This document shows positions 16,131-24,816 of a DNA stretch of 64,000 nt, piece by piece. The stretch spans positions 186,001 through 250,000 of the forward strand of contig NZ_BMFV01000001.1 in assembly GCF_014639255.1 (NCBI RefSeq), read 5' to 3'. Position 1 is the stretch's first letter. Each line of letters opens with the position of its first letter. A program made the translations under genes and the position numbers. Under the pieces are notes generated by a model. It made no database searches. It was not told the DNA's origin and worked only from the letters and a program-made list of their open reading frames with translations. Source of the DNA: Pullulanibacillus pueri (GTDB lineage Bacteria > Bacillota > Bacilli > Bacillales > Sporolactobacillaceae).

Positions 16131-16364
16131 ATGAATTTTGCACCCATGGTAGTGAATCTCCTTGGTTTTAAAATCAATGTTATGGAGCGGACAGCGACAC
16201 TAAGTTTTGGACCTATTCAACAGATGGATATCAATAACTCGACAAAACGGAATCAGGGCTTTGGTGAAGAAAATGGGGATCTTACAAGTGTGAATATCCC
16301 AATCGGAAGTGTCATGGATCAAGATCTTGCCGACGCAAACTTTCAAAAATGGAGCATCACTTGA
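16131..16364 (+). CDS. GerPF-like spore protein, paralogue
   Basis: A 77-residue protein directly following the previous one with zero spacing; AGGAGGG lies inside the end of the upstream gene. The pattern 'VNLLGFKINVMERTATLSFGP' is close to GerPF ('FNINSVSNNAVFNLGD'-like strand pairs), followed by 'KRNQGFGEENGD' and 'MDQDLADANF'. The three paralogues in this region differ most in their first strand. A strong terminator follows. Confidence 0.8.
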   Translation: MNFAPMVVNLLGFKINVMERTATLSFGPIQQMDINNSTKRNQGFGEENGDLTSVNIPIGSVMDQDLADANFQKWSIT

Positions 16365-16384
16365 AATATCTAAAGAAGAAATAA

Positions 16385-16417
16385 ATCTCGGGCGAGGAGG
16401 ATGCCCGAGATTTTTTA
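16385..16417 (+). terminator. Terminator of the gerPF-like pair
   Basis: ATCTCGGGC (16385-16393) pairs perfectly with GCCCGAGAT (16403-16411), followed by TTTTTA. Confidence 0.92.
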
Positions 16418-16496
16418 CGTTAACTCCTGGTTGTCACCTGAGTAAATGGTGTTGTTTGCCGCTCCGGAACACGTGCTTTCCGAATATCCAGGAGGT

Positions 16497-16512
16497 CACG
16501 TCACGTGACGTG
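16497..16512. other. Perfect 16-base palindrome followed by T-run
   Basis: CACGTCACGTGACGTG reads the same on both strands and is followed by eight T. It lies between the gerPF-like terminator and the convergent SDR gene. It may be a second terminator (6-bp stem, 4-base loop) or a protein site. Confidence 0.7.
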
Positions 16513-16549
16513 TTTTTTTCTTTTTTGGGGGTGATAGTGATGTGCAAGT

Positions 16550-17449
16550 TTAACCGTTAATGATTTCGCCACCGTTGATGTGAAGGGTTTGTCCAGTCAT
16601 AAAGCGACTGTCGTCGGAAGCCAAATAAACATAACCGGGAGCTAACTCGAACGGCTGTCCGGCACGTTTCATCGGGGTATCACTGCCAAACGAGCTGACC
16701 TTATTTTCGTCAAAAGAGCCAGGAATCAACGGGGTCCAAATAGGGCCAGGAGCAACCGCATTGACTCGAATATCCTGCGCAGCTAGAGAAGTCGATAACG
16801 ATCGTGTTAAGGCAATGATCGCCCCTTTGGTAGCAGAATAGTCTATCAACTCTTGATTACCTTTGTAAGCAGTGATAGAGGCTGTGTTAATAATGGCTGC
16901 CCCTTTTTTGAGATGAGGGAGCACCGCTTGGATCATAAAAAAATAAGAATAAAAATTGGTTTGAAAGGTTTGATCCAATTGTTCTTTTGTGATATTTAAA
17001 ATACTTTTTTGGATAAATTGCACAGCACAGTTATTGACGAGAACATCAATTTTCCCGTGTGTTGTTAAAGCTTGGTCAACAACTTTCTGTGCAGATTGTT
17101 GTTCACGTAAATCAATTGGAACTAATGTACATGTAACCCCATAGCTTTCGGCGGCCGCTTTTGTGACATTGGCGTCTTCATGTTCATTAAGGTAAGCGAT
17201 CACAAGATCAGCCCCCTCTTTAGCAAAGGCTACCGCCACCGCTCTACCAATCCCACTATCGCCTCCTGTAAGAATAGCTGTTTTCCCCTTTAACTTTCCT
17301 GATCCTTTGTATTCGGAGTTATCATATATTGGAAAAGGATTCATTTGTGATTCCATGGCGGGCATTTGACTTTGATGTTGCGGAGGAAAGGTTAATTTTT
17401 TCATTTTTGTTTCCGATTGTTCTTTATAAAAAGGCATTTCAGGATACAT
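16550..17449 (-). CDS. SDR-family NAD(P)-dependent oxidoreductase (YhdF/YdaD-like)
   Basis: A 299-residue short-chain dehydrogenase. An N-terminal extension of about 45 residues ends with 'FPIYDNSEYKGSGKLKGKTA'. Then come the cofactor motif 'TGGDSGIGRAVA', 'NNCAVQ' and the active-site S/Y/K ('NTASITAYKG'...'YSATKGA'). The C-terminus 'TGQTLHINGGEIING' is typical. This extended-N-terminus subgroup includes the general-stress proteins YhdF, YdaD and YhxC/YhxD. The start is ATG at 17447-17449, with GAGGTG six bases upstream; the open frame extends 58 codons further into a dispersed repeat and is not coding there. The substrate is unknown. Confidence 0.88.
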   Translation of the reverse strand: MYPEMPFYKEQSETKMKKLTFPPQHQSQMPAMESQMNPFPIYDNSEYKGSGKLKGKTAILTGGDSGIGRAVAVAFAKEGADLVIAYLNEHEDANVTKAAAESYGVTCTLVPIDLREQQSAQKVVDQALTTHGKIDVLVNNCAVQFIQKSILNITKEQLDQTFQTNFYSYFFMIQAVLPHLKKGAAIINTASITAYKGNQELIDYSATKGAIIALTRSLSTSLAAQDIRVNAVAPGPIWTPLIPGSFDENKVSSFGSDTPMKRAGQPFELAPGYVYLASDDSRFMTGQTLHINGGEIING

Positions 17450-17520
17450 ACTTTCACCTCGTAAATGTTCTAAATTTGTTTTTAGTATGAGCTGAAAAAT
17501 GATTTCCATACTTTTATTAA

Positions 17521-17630
17521 TGGTTTTCTCAAAAGGAATAAGAAAGTATAAGCCATCGAAGCAATATAGAGATCGGTAGAAAAATTTGTGTTCTCTGGTT
17601 AGGACTTGGTGGAAGCCAAGCAATTTTATC
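17521..17630 (+). repeat. Dispersed repeat family 2, partial copy
   Basis: 'GGAATAAGAAAGTATAAGC' and then 'GGTTAGGACTTGGTGGAAGC' recur near 27932-27980 as 'AGAATAAGAAAGTATAAGC' and 'GATTAGGACTTGGCGGAATC', with different spacing between the two parts. The hairpin module is missing here. Confidence 0.75.
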
Positions 17631-17707
17631 TGGATAAACCTTAAAAACTAGGAAAACCTATGAAATGCTTTTAAGGGATACGATTCTAAACTTTAGGAGG
17701 TCGAAGA

Positions 17708-19024
17708 ATGGAAGGACAGTTAAAATGGTGGCAACTCTCTTTACTCGGAGTTGGCTGTACCATTGGCACAGGGTATTTTTTAGGGTCTGGATTGGCCATG
17801 ATGATGGCTGGCCCATCCGCCATTTTTGTCTTTATTCTTGCCGCTCTCGGCACCTATATTGTTTATGATGCTTTGGCTAAAATGACCATAGAGGATCCAC
17901 AGCAAGGGTCCTTTCGATCCTATGCTAAAAAAGCTTATGGCCGTTGGGCTGGCTTTAGTAGTGGCTGGGTCTATTGGCTGTCGGAAATGATGATTATGGG
18001 TAGTCAAATGACTGCTTTAGCTATATTTTCTCGGTTTTGGTTTCCTAATATTCCCTTATGGGTGTTTGCTGCCGGTTATGCTGTTCTTGGCATTCTTGTG
18101 GTGCTTATGGGCACAAAGGGCTTCGATCGCATTGAAAATTTACTGGCAGTAGTAAAAATAGCGGCTATTTTAATGTTTATTATTATTGCCATATTAGCCT
18201 TAATAGGAGTGTTGAAGGGAGCAGGGGCTACGCATTATCCACACTCTATCCAGACATTATTTCCAAAGGGACCCCTTGGGCTATGGTCTTCTTTTATTTA
18301 TGCCTTCTATGCTTTCGGGGGCATTGAAATTATGGGAATCATGGCTATGCAACTAAAAAATAAGGATGATGCACCTAAAGCAGGGAAGTTGATGCTCTTT
18401 ATGCTTGGGATTATTTATGTCATTTCTATATGTTTGGCTGTTATTATCGGAGCTTGGCAGACCTTCAATACAAAGGAAAGTCCATTTGTGATTGCGCTTA
18501 AGGAATATCATTTAACTTTTTTTCCTCATGTTTTTAATGGCGCTTTAATTGTTGCCGGCTTTTCAACAATGGTGGCTTCATTATTTTCAGTGACGACAAT
18601 GCTCGTTACCCTTGCAAAAGATGGAGATGCCCCGCATTTTTTTTCTAAGAAAGCGAAAAAAGAAGGCAGGGTGCCACTCAGAGGATTAGGGCTAACTTTA
18701 TGTGGGATGATTGTTTCTGTTGTTTTAGCGCTTCTTATGCCTGGGAAAATTTATGAGTACATTACAACTGCAGCAGGGCTCATGCTTTTGTACAATTGGT
18801 TATTTATTTTACTCTCCTCATTTAAACTGAGCGATTTGGGGAGATGGGGGAAATCAAAAAATAGTCTTGGTATCCTTTTAATCCTCTTGGCTGTCTCAGG
18901 CACATTATTTCATGCAGGGAGTAGGCCGGGGTTTTATGGCAGCATTGTGTTTATTCTCATCATCGGCATCGTCGTGTTTTTTATGCATTTTTTATGGAAA
19001 AAACGGAAAGTGACCTCGCCCTAA
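17708..19024 (+). CDS. APC-superfamily amino-acid permease
   Basis: A 438-residue transporter with about 12 helices. The first-helix glycine motif 'GVGCTIGTGYFLGSG' and 'GPSAIFVFILAALGTYIVYDALAKM' are typical of the amino acid/polyamine/organocation superfamily (AAT-like). 'FIYAFYAFGGIEIMGIMAMQLKN' contains the substrate-helix segment. A TAGGAGG lies seven bases before the ATG. Its last four bases overlap the end of the convergent lysE-like gene. Specific substrate unknown; the pairing with an amino-acid exporter may be coincidental. Confidence 0.88.
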   Translation: MEGQLKWWQLSLLGVGCTIGTGYFLGSGLAMMMAGPSAIFVFILAALGTYIVYDALAKMTIEDPQQGSFRSYAKKAYGRWAGFSSGWVYWLSEMMIMGSQMTALAIFSRFWFPNIPLWVFAAGYAVLGILVVLMGTKGFDRIENLLAVVKIAAILMFIIIAILALIGVLKGAGATHYPHSIQTLFPKGPLGLWSSFIYAFYAFGGIEIMGIMAMQLKNKDDAPKAGKLMLFMLGIIYVISICLAVIIGAWQTFNTKESPFVIALKEYHLTFFPHVFNGALIVAGFSTMVASLFSVTTMLVTLAKDGDAPHFFSKKAKKEGRVPLRGLGLTLCGMIVSVVLALLMPGKIYEYITTAAGLMLLYNWLFILLSSFKLSDLGRWGKSKNSLGILLILLAVSGTLFHAGSRPGFYGSIVFILIIGIVVFFMHFLWKKRKVTSP

Positions 19025-19647
19025 CCAAGAAGTAAGTGGTAGGCCTGATATCCAAAATAGAGACCATAACCGATTAAGGAACAACCAGAAATTAGGGCGA
19101 TAATATTCAACACCCTCACATTTAAAAATCGTCTGAACGTACTCGAAAAAGCGGCCATAGTGACATCCCATAATAAAACACCTATAAAGATCGTCGCACT
19201 ACAAAGTAGGAGTTCTTGTGTCCCTACGGTGGCTGCTGTCTTCGCTAACACAGAGCCATAAATGCCAAGCCAAAAGAGAATAGTGAGAGGATTAAATATG
19301 GACATGAAAAATCCGGATATAAAGGATTTAAAAAGTGATTCATAGCTTCGAGAAACGGTGCTAGCATCAATTTTAACGTTGATCACGCTTTCTATTCCTG
19401 TGTAAATGAGAACAAATCCACCAAATAGCCATAAAAATATTTTGACAATGGGGAACTCAATAAAATGAGCGAGCCCACAATAAACGAGAAGCATATAAGC
19501 AGCATCGGCAAGTGTTGCTCCAATTCCAATAAACCAGGCATGTAAAAAGCCATATTTGATGCCTCTATCTAGTTGAGCCGCATTAATTGGTCCTATGGGT
19601 GCCGCTAGGGATAAACCTAAAAAAATGTAACCAAAATAGACACTCAT
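19021..19647 (-). CDS. LysE/RhtB-family exporter
   Basis: A 208-residue membrane protein with six predicted helices. The family N-terminal signature 'GLSLAAPIGPINAAQLDRG' and the second conserved block 'FISGFFMSIFNPLTILFWLGIYGS' are present. LysE/RhtB proteins export amino acids or related small molecules by proton exchange. An AGGAGAGAG-like site precedes the ATG. It converges on the APC permease with a four-base overlap. The substrate is unknown. Confidence 0.9.
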   Translation of the reverse strand: MSVYFGYIFLGLSLAAPIGPINAAQLDRGIKYGFLHAWFIGIGATLADAAYMLLVYCGLAHFIEFPIVKIFLWLFGGFVLIYTGIESVINVKIDASTVSRSYESLFKSFISGFFMSIFNPLTILFWLGIYGSVLAKTAATVGTQELLLCSATIFIGVLLWDVTMAAFSSTFRRFLNVRVLNIIALISGCSLIGYGLYFGYQAYHLLLG

Positions 19648-19827
19648 CTCTATCTCTCTCCTTTAAAAAAAGCGCTTGTACACTTTATTCATAAAACCGT
19701 GGATGTACAACTTGTTTTTAAAAGAAAGTCAACATTCAAATGTGAGGGCATTCCGTTCAAGTGAGGAGCCTAAGCGGAAAGGACATCAGCGCCTCTGATG
19801 ACAATGAGGAGAAGAGTGACTTAAATT

Positions 19828-19859
19828 AAAAAGAACCAGGGAAAGTCCCGGTTCTTTTT
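19828..19859 (-). terminator. Terminator of the GntR/ABC operon
   Basis: AAAAAGAACC (19828-19837) and GGTTCTTTTT (19850-19859), with an inner GGGA/TCCC, fold into a long stem with A- and T-tails. It ends the minus-strand operon. Confidence 0.92.
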
Positions 19860-19870
19860 AAAAAAATAAA

Positions 19871-20818
19871 TTATGCAGTGACATCGCGCTTTTTAAAGCT
19901 TATCCATGTGATCGCGATAAAGACCATGTAGTAAATGGCGAGAACGGTAATGGAAAATCCAAGTGTCATTCCTTCTCTAAAGGGTTCGCCGCCGCCGTGA
20001 AAGTATGGGGTGAGATCAAGGTTTGAAAATATAACGTATTTAGACCAAGTAAAGCGACCGATAAATTGTAACACAAGACTTCCGGCCATTAGACCAAAGA
20101 TAGAAAGACCGATGGCTAAGGCTGAATTTCTAAAGACCGTAGAAATGAGGAAGGCAAGAGTCACGAACATCACTGTTGGAATTAGCTGAAATCCATACTG
20201 ACCGAAAACATGTAAAAGCATATTCCCTTCATGTACGGCTCCATCCTGATAAAAAAGGTAAGGAGAGCTTAGGCCATCGAGACCAAAAAAGGTAGCCGAT
20301 ACAAGACAAGAGAAAATAAAACAGGCAAAAGTATAAACAAGTATAGTAAAAAGGGTAGACACGTACTTCGAGAGTAAAATGGTCGAGCGACTGACAGGCC
20401 GTGTTAATAGTAATTTAATCGTCCCTGAACCGAATTCACTTGACACAATACCCCCGGCAATAATAATGGCAAAGATCATGACCAATTGCATCCCATTGGC
20501 AGCGTCATCAGCGATGTTCCCCCAAAATGAAGTCGAGCGATCTTGAGGCTTGATATTGTGATCTAAACGGTAGGTGTTGATGGCCAGGGTTTCTTTCATT
20601 GAGTTGTTTGGATGTTCTTTTAATTGTTTTTCCAAAGTCTGATTTTCGGCTTGGAGCTGTTGCTGCCACGTTTGCTTGCCATCCTTTGTGTCATAGTGTT
20701 TGTTAATTGCTCCGACGCCCCCTAAGGCACATAGTAGAATAGCTAACATGACAATGGAAGACACCCTGCGAAAGGTTTTCATATTTTCATTTTGTACGAG
20801 CTTGATAAATTTAAACAA
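19871..20818 (-). CDS. ABC-2 type permease subunit
   Basis: A 315-residue membrane protein with six helices and a large extracytoplasmic loop between helices 1 and 2. 'SSEFGSGTIKLLLTRPVSRSTILLSKY' is the coupling motif common to BcrB/NatB-like permeases. It works with the ATPase encoded just upstream. The start is TTG at 20816-20818, six bases after GGAGGGG, overlapping the ATPase stop by eight bases; the in-frame ATG 24 bases earlier has no ribosome-binding site. It is the last gene of a five-gene operon. Confidence 0.85.
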   Translation of the reverse strand: MFKFIKLVQNENMKTFRRVSSIVMLAILLCALGGVGAINKHYDTKDGKQTWQQQLQAENQTLEKQLKEHPNNSMKETLAINTYRLDHNIKPQDRSTSFWGNIADDAANGMQLVMIFAIIIAGGIVSSEFGSGTIKLLLTRPVSRSTILLSKYVSTLFTILVYTFACFIFSCLVSATFFGLDGLSSPYLFYQDGAVHEGNMLLHVFGQYGFQLIPTVMFVTLAFLISTVFRNSALAIGLSIFGLMAGSLVLQFIGRFTWSKYVIFSNLDLTPYFHGGGEPFREGMTLGFSITVLAIYYMVFIAITWISFKKRDVTA

Positions 20819-21731
20819 TTTTTTCCCCTCCAGTGACTTCAAGGAATTTCTCTTCTAATGTTTTTGATTCAGCATGTACCCCGTAAATTTTTATGTTGTT
20901 TTGGACCAATGTCTCAATAAGTTCAGGGATATCTTCATGATTCATAGGATGCAAAAGTTGGTTGCCCTCTTTTTGGGGAGAGGCTTGATAGTGTTCGCTC
21001 AAGATCGCAAAGGCTCTATCAATAGGATCTACTGCAAAGCGTACCATGACTTCATGGTCATTCCCTACAAATTCACCTACCGTGTGCACGCCGACAAGCT
21101 GTCCATTTTGGATGATGCCTAGTCGATCACACATGAGTTCCATTTCACTTAGCAAGTGACTTGAGACAATAACTGCTAAGCCTTCTTCCGCCGCTAAGCG
21201 TCGAATGTATTGGCGGATTTCACGAATACCGGCTGGATCTAATCCATTGGTCGGTTCATCAAGAATTAAGATCTTAGGAGAATGTAATAGTGCTTGAGCA
21301 AGTCCCAATCTTTGTCTCATGCCGAGGGAATAGGTCTTTACTTTCTCGTGAATCCGCTGCTTTAAGCCGACAAGCTCGACAACTTCATCGATTCTCTTTT
21401 TGGTCACTCCATTGACCATGCGGGCATAATGAATTAAGTTAAGGTAACCACTGAGATGTTTATAAAGTTCAGGATTTTCAACAATGGCACCGACGGGTTT
21501 GATGGCTTCTTTATAATGCTTTTTAATACTTTTGCCAAAAATTAAAATATCGCCTTCAGACATTTTCATTAGCCCAACGATCATTCGAATCGTTGTCGTT
21601 TTTCCGGCTCCATTGGGACCAAGAAAGCCGAAGACCTCACCAGGATAGATATCAAAACTTAGATCCTTGATTATCGTTTTACTTCCAATCTTTTTCTTAA
21701 CGTGTTGAAGCTGAATAGCGGGTTGTGTCAT
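20811..21731 (-). CDS. ABC transporter ATPase (BcrA-like)
   Basis: A 306-residue ATPase. Walker A 'GFLGPNGAGKTTTIRMI', signature 'YSLGMRQRLGLAQALL', Walker B 'ILILDEPTNGLDP' and the H-loop 'SSHLL' are intact. The C-terminal extension (about 215-306) is typical of bacitracin- and lantibiotic-type exporters. It pairs with the downstream ABC-2 permease. Gene order suggests control by the GntR repressor of the operon. Substrate unknown; defence against cell-wall antibiotics is common for this architecture. Confidence 0.9.
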   Translation of the reverse strand: MTQPAIQLQHVKKKIGSKTIIKDLSFDIYPGEVFGFLGPNGAGKTTTIRMIVGLMKMSEGDILIFGKSIKKHYKEAIKPVGAIVENPELYKHLSGYLNLIHYARMVNGVTKKRIDEVVELVGLKQRIHEKVKTYSLGMRQRLGLAQALLHSPKILILDEPTNGLDPAGIREIRQYIRRLAAEEGLAVIVSSHLLSEMELMCDRLGIIQNGQLVGVHTVGEFVGNDHEVMVRFAVDPIDRAFAILSEHYQASPQKEGNQLLHPMNHEDIPELIETLVQNNIKIYGVHAESKTLEEKFLEVTGGEKIV

Positions 21732-21760
21732 TATAGTTCCTCCTTACCTTGTTCAAAGGT

Positions 21761-22450
21761 TCATTCATAAATTCTTGTCATCCATTCAACAATGTTCATG
21801 TTTTGTTCAATCCGCAGATCATCTACGTTATACTGACCGGCAATTTCGCCGTCTTTAATGGCAATGACCTCATCGAGCAAAGTTTCAACTTCTTTAATTT
21901 CGTGAGTTGTAATGATAACGACTTGATGTTCGAGATCGATAAAGGAAATAAGACCTTTGACGATCGAATCACGGACCATTGGATCGAGCCCAGAGAGGGG
22001 TTCATCCATAAGAATAACGGGAACCTCTCGAGCAAGAGTCAGTAGAATCTTTAGCCGCCCGCGATTCCCTTTAGATAAATGCTTCACCTTACTTTCAGAA
22101 TCCAGCTTCATGAATTGACGAATATCTTCAGCCTTTTCATGATTAAAGTCAGGAAACTGGGAACCGAAAAAGTCGATGGTTTGTTGAACCGTATAAAAGC
22201 CATAATACTCATCCAGTTCAGAGAGGTAGGAGACCTTAGAGGCAATGCGGCGATCAACAGGTATATCTTCTACCTTAATAGTGCCTTTAGTCGGTTGGAT
22301 GAGACCGGCAATCAGTTTTAGTGTTGTTGACTTACCACTACCATTGGAGCCAATAAGTCCATAAATTTTACCCGTTTCTAAATGGAGATTAATGCCTCTG
22401 AGCGCTGTTGTTTTTAAATAACGCTTTGTCACGTGATCAAGTGTTATCAT
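21761..22450 (-). CDS. ABC transporter ATPase (YtrB-like)
   Basis: A 229-residue ATPase with Walker A 'GLIGSNGSGKSTTLKLI', signature 'LSKGNRGRLKILLTLARE', Walker B 'VILMDEPLSGLDP' and H-loop 'TTHEI'. The variant signature LSKGN in place of LSGGQ is seen in YtrB-type proteins next to GntR regulators. The start overlaps the stop of the GntR gene by four bases (ATGA). The operon encodes two ATPases and two membrane proteins, so this one likely pairs with the first-gene membrane protein. Confidence 0.9.
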   Translation of the reverse strand: MITLDHVTKRYLKTTALRGINLHLETGKIYGLIGSNGSGKSTTLKLIAGLIQPTKGTIKVEDIPVDRRIASKVSYLSELDEYYGFYTVQQTIDFFGSQFPDFNHEKAEDIRQFMKLDSESKVKHLSKGNRGRLKILLTLAREVPVILMDEPLSGLDPMVRDSIVKGLISFIDLEHQVVIITTHEIKEVETLLDEVIAIKDGEIAGQYNVDDLRIEQNMNIVEWMTRIYE

Positions 22451-22830
22451 TCCGACTCACTTCCTTCGATCTGAGATAAAAAGACTTCTAAACCATTAAC
22501 GATTTCGCTTTCGGAATAGCCCATGGCTTTCATGCTTTCCACAAAGTGTGAGATTTCTTCTTGCTTGAGTTGCTCGCGCATGTCTTGAAGAATCTTTTGA
22601 TTTTCAGTTACGAACGTTCCTTGTCCTCTTTTAGACTCCACGATTTTCATCCCTTCAAGCTCCCGGTAAGTACGCTGGACCGTATTAGGATTTACTCCTG
22701 ATTGGATGCCCATTTCACGAACAGAAGGCAGTTTATCACCGGGTTTTAATTCGCCTCGTAAGATTTGACGGTTGATGCGCTCGACAAGCTGTAAGTAAAT
22801 AGGTGTCGACGAATCAAAGATTTCAGTCAT
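22447..22830 (-). CDS. GntR-family repressor (YtrA subfamily)
   Basis: A 127-residue regulator consisting of a winged helix at 10-75 ('IYLQLVERINRQILRGEL', 'GDKLPSVREMGIQSGVNPNTVQRTYRELEG') and a short C-terminal dimerisation helix pair. This short form is the YtrA subfamily, which represses its own ABC operon. A perfect inverted repeat over the operon's -10 region is the probable operator. It sits three bases after the first gene and overlaps the next one. Confidence 0.92.
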   Translation of the reverse strand: MTEIFDSSTPIYLQLVERINRQILRGELKPGDKLPSVREMGIQSGVNPNTVQRTYRELEGMKIVESKRGQGTFVTENQKILQDMREQLKQEEISHFVESMKAMGYSESEIVNGLEVFLSQIEGSESE

Positions 22831-22833
22831 GGT

Positions 22834-23634
22834 CTACACCTCGATTTTCTTATCTAAAATCCAACTGGAAATCAAAAATAGGATGATCACAATGATCGCT
22901 TCAAACACATAACTCCCCAAATAAAAGGCGGTCGTATCTGCTGGAATGTGACTGCCTGGATCTAATGAAAAGTTAAAGTTGAATCCTGAAACAATATCAA
23001 CAATAGAGATCCTTCCCCAATGAGTGAGGACGTCATAAACATGCGTTTTAGCAAGTAAATTCTCTAGATAGACGAGTAAGCAGAACAAGGCTAACGAGAT
23101 AATGAAGCTTATTAAGCCACCAAGTCGTCGAGACAGCATCCGATAAATCACCCATAAGAAAATGAACCAAATGCAAAAATCTAGAGCTAAAAGATAGATA
23201 TTGATGAGAGAAAAAAGTCCTGTGCTAATAATGTTTGGCCAAGTGAAGACGTCAAATATCTCCCTAAAATCGTTTTGGAAATTCAATCCGATGAATACGA
23301 CCACACAGCATAAAAACAATGTGATGGTCATGGCCATCAAGCCACTGACTAATTTTGCTAATAAAAGGCTATAACCCGGGAGTGGGTTATGTAACCAGAG
23401 ATGCAATTTTTTTCTTTCCTTCTGTAAGCTGTCAAACATGTAACAAATTAAGTAAAAAACATGTATAGGGATAAGGATTAAAGCAGCTATAATCGCAGGT
23501 TCAGTTCCCTGACCGTGTTTGATACCAAAATATCCTGCTAGCCCTACAATGACCACAAAAGCAATAATTGTGAATAACATTGCGGGCATACCTAATCGAA
23601 ATTCCTTTTTAAATAAATGCCACCAAGCATCCAT
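22834..23634 (-). CDS. Membrane protein, first gene of the GntR/ABC operon
   Basis: A 266-residue polytopic protein with about six helices, probably an ABC permease. The motif 'LHLWLHNPLPGYSLLLAKLVSGL' resembles the coupling region of YtrC/YtrD-like and ABC-2 permeases. GAGGAGG lies eight bases before ATG, and the operator-promoter is 45-90 bases upstream. It likely works with the YtrB-like ATPase. Confidence 0.8.
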   Translation of the reverse strand: MDAWWHLFKKEFRLGMPAMLFTIIAFVVIVGLAGYFGIKHGQGTEPAIIAALILIPIHVFYLICYMFDSLQKERKKLHLWLHNPLPGYSLLLAKLVSGLMAMTITLFLCCVVVFIGLNFQNDFREIFDVFTWPNIISTGLFSLINIYLLALDFCIWFIFLWVIYRMLSRRLGGLISFIISLALFCLLVYLENLLAKTHVYDVLTHWGRISIVDIVSGFNFNFSLDPGSHIPADTTAFYLGSYVFEAIIVIILFLISSWILDKKIEV

Positions 23635-23678
23635 CCAAGTGACCTCCTCGAAATGTTTTCCTTTTGTATGTGTGAATT

Positions 23679-23721
23679 AGTGTACTAATAGAATAGTACA
23701 CTAGAACAATTTTACTGTCAA
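23679..23721 (-). promoter_or_regulatory. Promoter and GntR operator of the ABC operon
   Basis: On the minus strand a consensus -35 TTGACA (23716-23721) is separated by 17 bases from a -10 TACTAT (23693-23698). A perfect inverted repeat AGTGTACTA-N6-TAGTACACT (23679-23702) covers the -10 box. This is the arrangement expected of a YtrA-type repressor site. Confidence 0.9.
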
Positions 23722-23873
23722 CACTCCATTTCTCGTTTTGATTGGCATACATCGGCTTCAAAAGGGAGGAGCTTGCGATCGTGAAGAAAGGCCATCAATC
23801 GTTTTTTTATCATTACTTTTCTGGCGTCTTCACACATAAATTTAAAGTAAAACAGTTTAAAGGAGTGGTGATT

Positions 23874-24434
23874 GTGACAAAGAAAGTGTTGTTGATCACA
23901 GGTGATGCTGTCGAGGCTTTAGAAGTATATTACCCTTATTTTCGCTTATTGGAGGCAGGCTACGACGCGGTGCTTGCTTCACCACAAAAGAAAGTGTTAA
24001 ATACAGTCATTCATGATTTTGTGGGCTGGGATACATATACAGAGCGACAAGGATATCTTCTAGAGTCGCATGTGGCCTTTAAAGATGTCGATCCCACTGA
24101 ATATGATGGTCTAATGATTCCTGGAGGACGTGCGCCAGAGTACATTCGATTAGACGAATGTGTTCAAGATATTGTTCAACACTTTTTAGACAATGACAAA
24201 CCAGTGGGAGCCATTTGCCATGCTGTTCTGATACTGGCAGCTTTAAAAGATCAATCTTATTTTCAAGGGAAAACGATGACGGCCTACACTGCCTGTAAGC
24301 CGGATGTTGAATCGCTTGGTGCCACGTATGGAGAAAAGACACTGCATGTTGATGGCCAGCTTGTCTCTGGTCATGCCTGGCCAGATCTTCCAGGTTTTAT
24401 GCGTGAATTTATTCACTTGCTTGAAAAAGAATAA
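23874..24434 (+). CDS. DJ-1/PfpI-family protein
   Basis: A 186-residue class-I glutamine-amidotransferase-like protein. 'KKVLLITGDAVEALEVYYPYFRLLEAGYDAVLASP' is the N-terminal strand-helix unit, 'YDGLMIPGGRAPEYIR' precedes the nucleophile elbow, and the conserved cysteine is in 'GAICHAV'. Members act as proteases, glyoxalases/deglycases or chaperones, and function cannot be assigned further. The start is GTG at 23874, eight bases after AAGGAG; the frame is open upstream but has no ribosome-binding site. It is a single gene. Confidence 0.87.
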   Translation: MTKKVLLITGDAVEALEVYYPYFRLLEAGYDAVLASPQKKVLNTVIHDFVGWDTYTERQGYLLESHVAFKDVDPTEYDGLMIPGGRAPEYIRLDECVQDIVQHFLDNDKPVGAICHAVLILAALKDQSYFQGKTMTAYTACKPDVESLGATYGEKTLHVDGQLVSGHAWPDLPGFMREFIHLLEKE

Positions 24435-24539
24435 AGATTGTGAAAGCAGGGGGGCAAAACAAAATAATGGGGACTGATACCGAACAATCAGAGATGTCGT
24501 CGGAAATGGAGCGCTTAGTCAAATAGGGGGACTCAAAAA

Positions 24540-24640
24540 ATCGTAAGAACGACGATTTTTTCTTCGAAGATTATTCTCTTAGTCCAGCGGGAACAGGAAT
24601 GAGCGTGATTTCACGAGTCAATTTCGAGTTGTTTTTATGA
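24540..24640. repeat. Remnant of dispersed repeat material
   Basis: 'ATCGTAAGAACGACGAT' forms a small hairpin and recurs on the other strand at about 10148-10162. 'CAGCGGGAACAG' echoes the 'CAGTGGGAACAG' of the family-1 copy at 10.63 kb. The rest of the 24435-24816 gap is AT-rich with nothing recognisable. Confidence 0.5.
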
Positions 24641-24816
24641 GTGAAATAATTTTGTACCAACCTCTTTCCTCTTTTTAATAGTGAAGCGAAATTCCGTAAT
24701 AACAAAGACTTTACTATGGTGTATAGGATAATAAATACTTATCTATTTTCATAAAAAAAATTAAATATACTTATTTCTAAATTGGTTTTATGCTAGGGGG
24801 GAAGGAGGGGAATCAC

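Noticed and set aside
17450..17623. N-terminal extension of the SDR protein
   Set aside because: The region matches dispersed repeat family 2 and the real start has GAGGTG six bases upstream.
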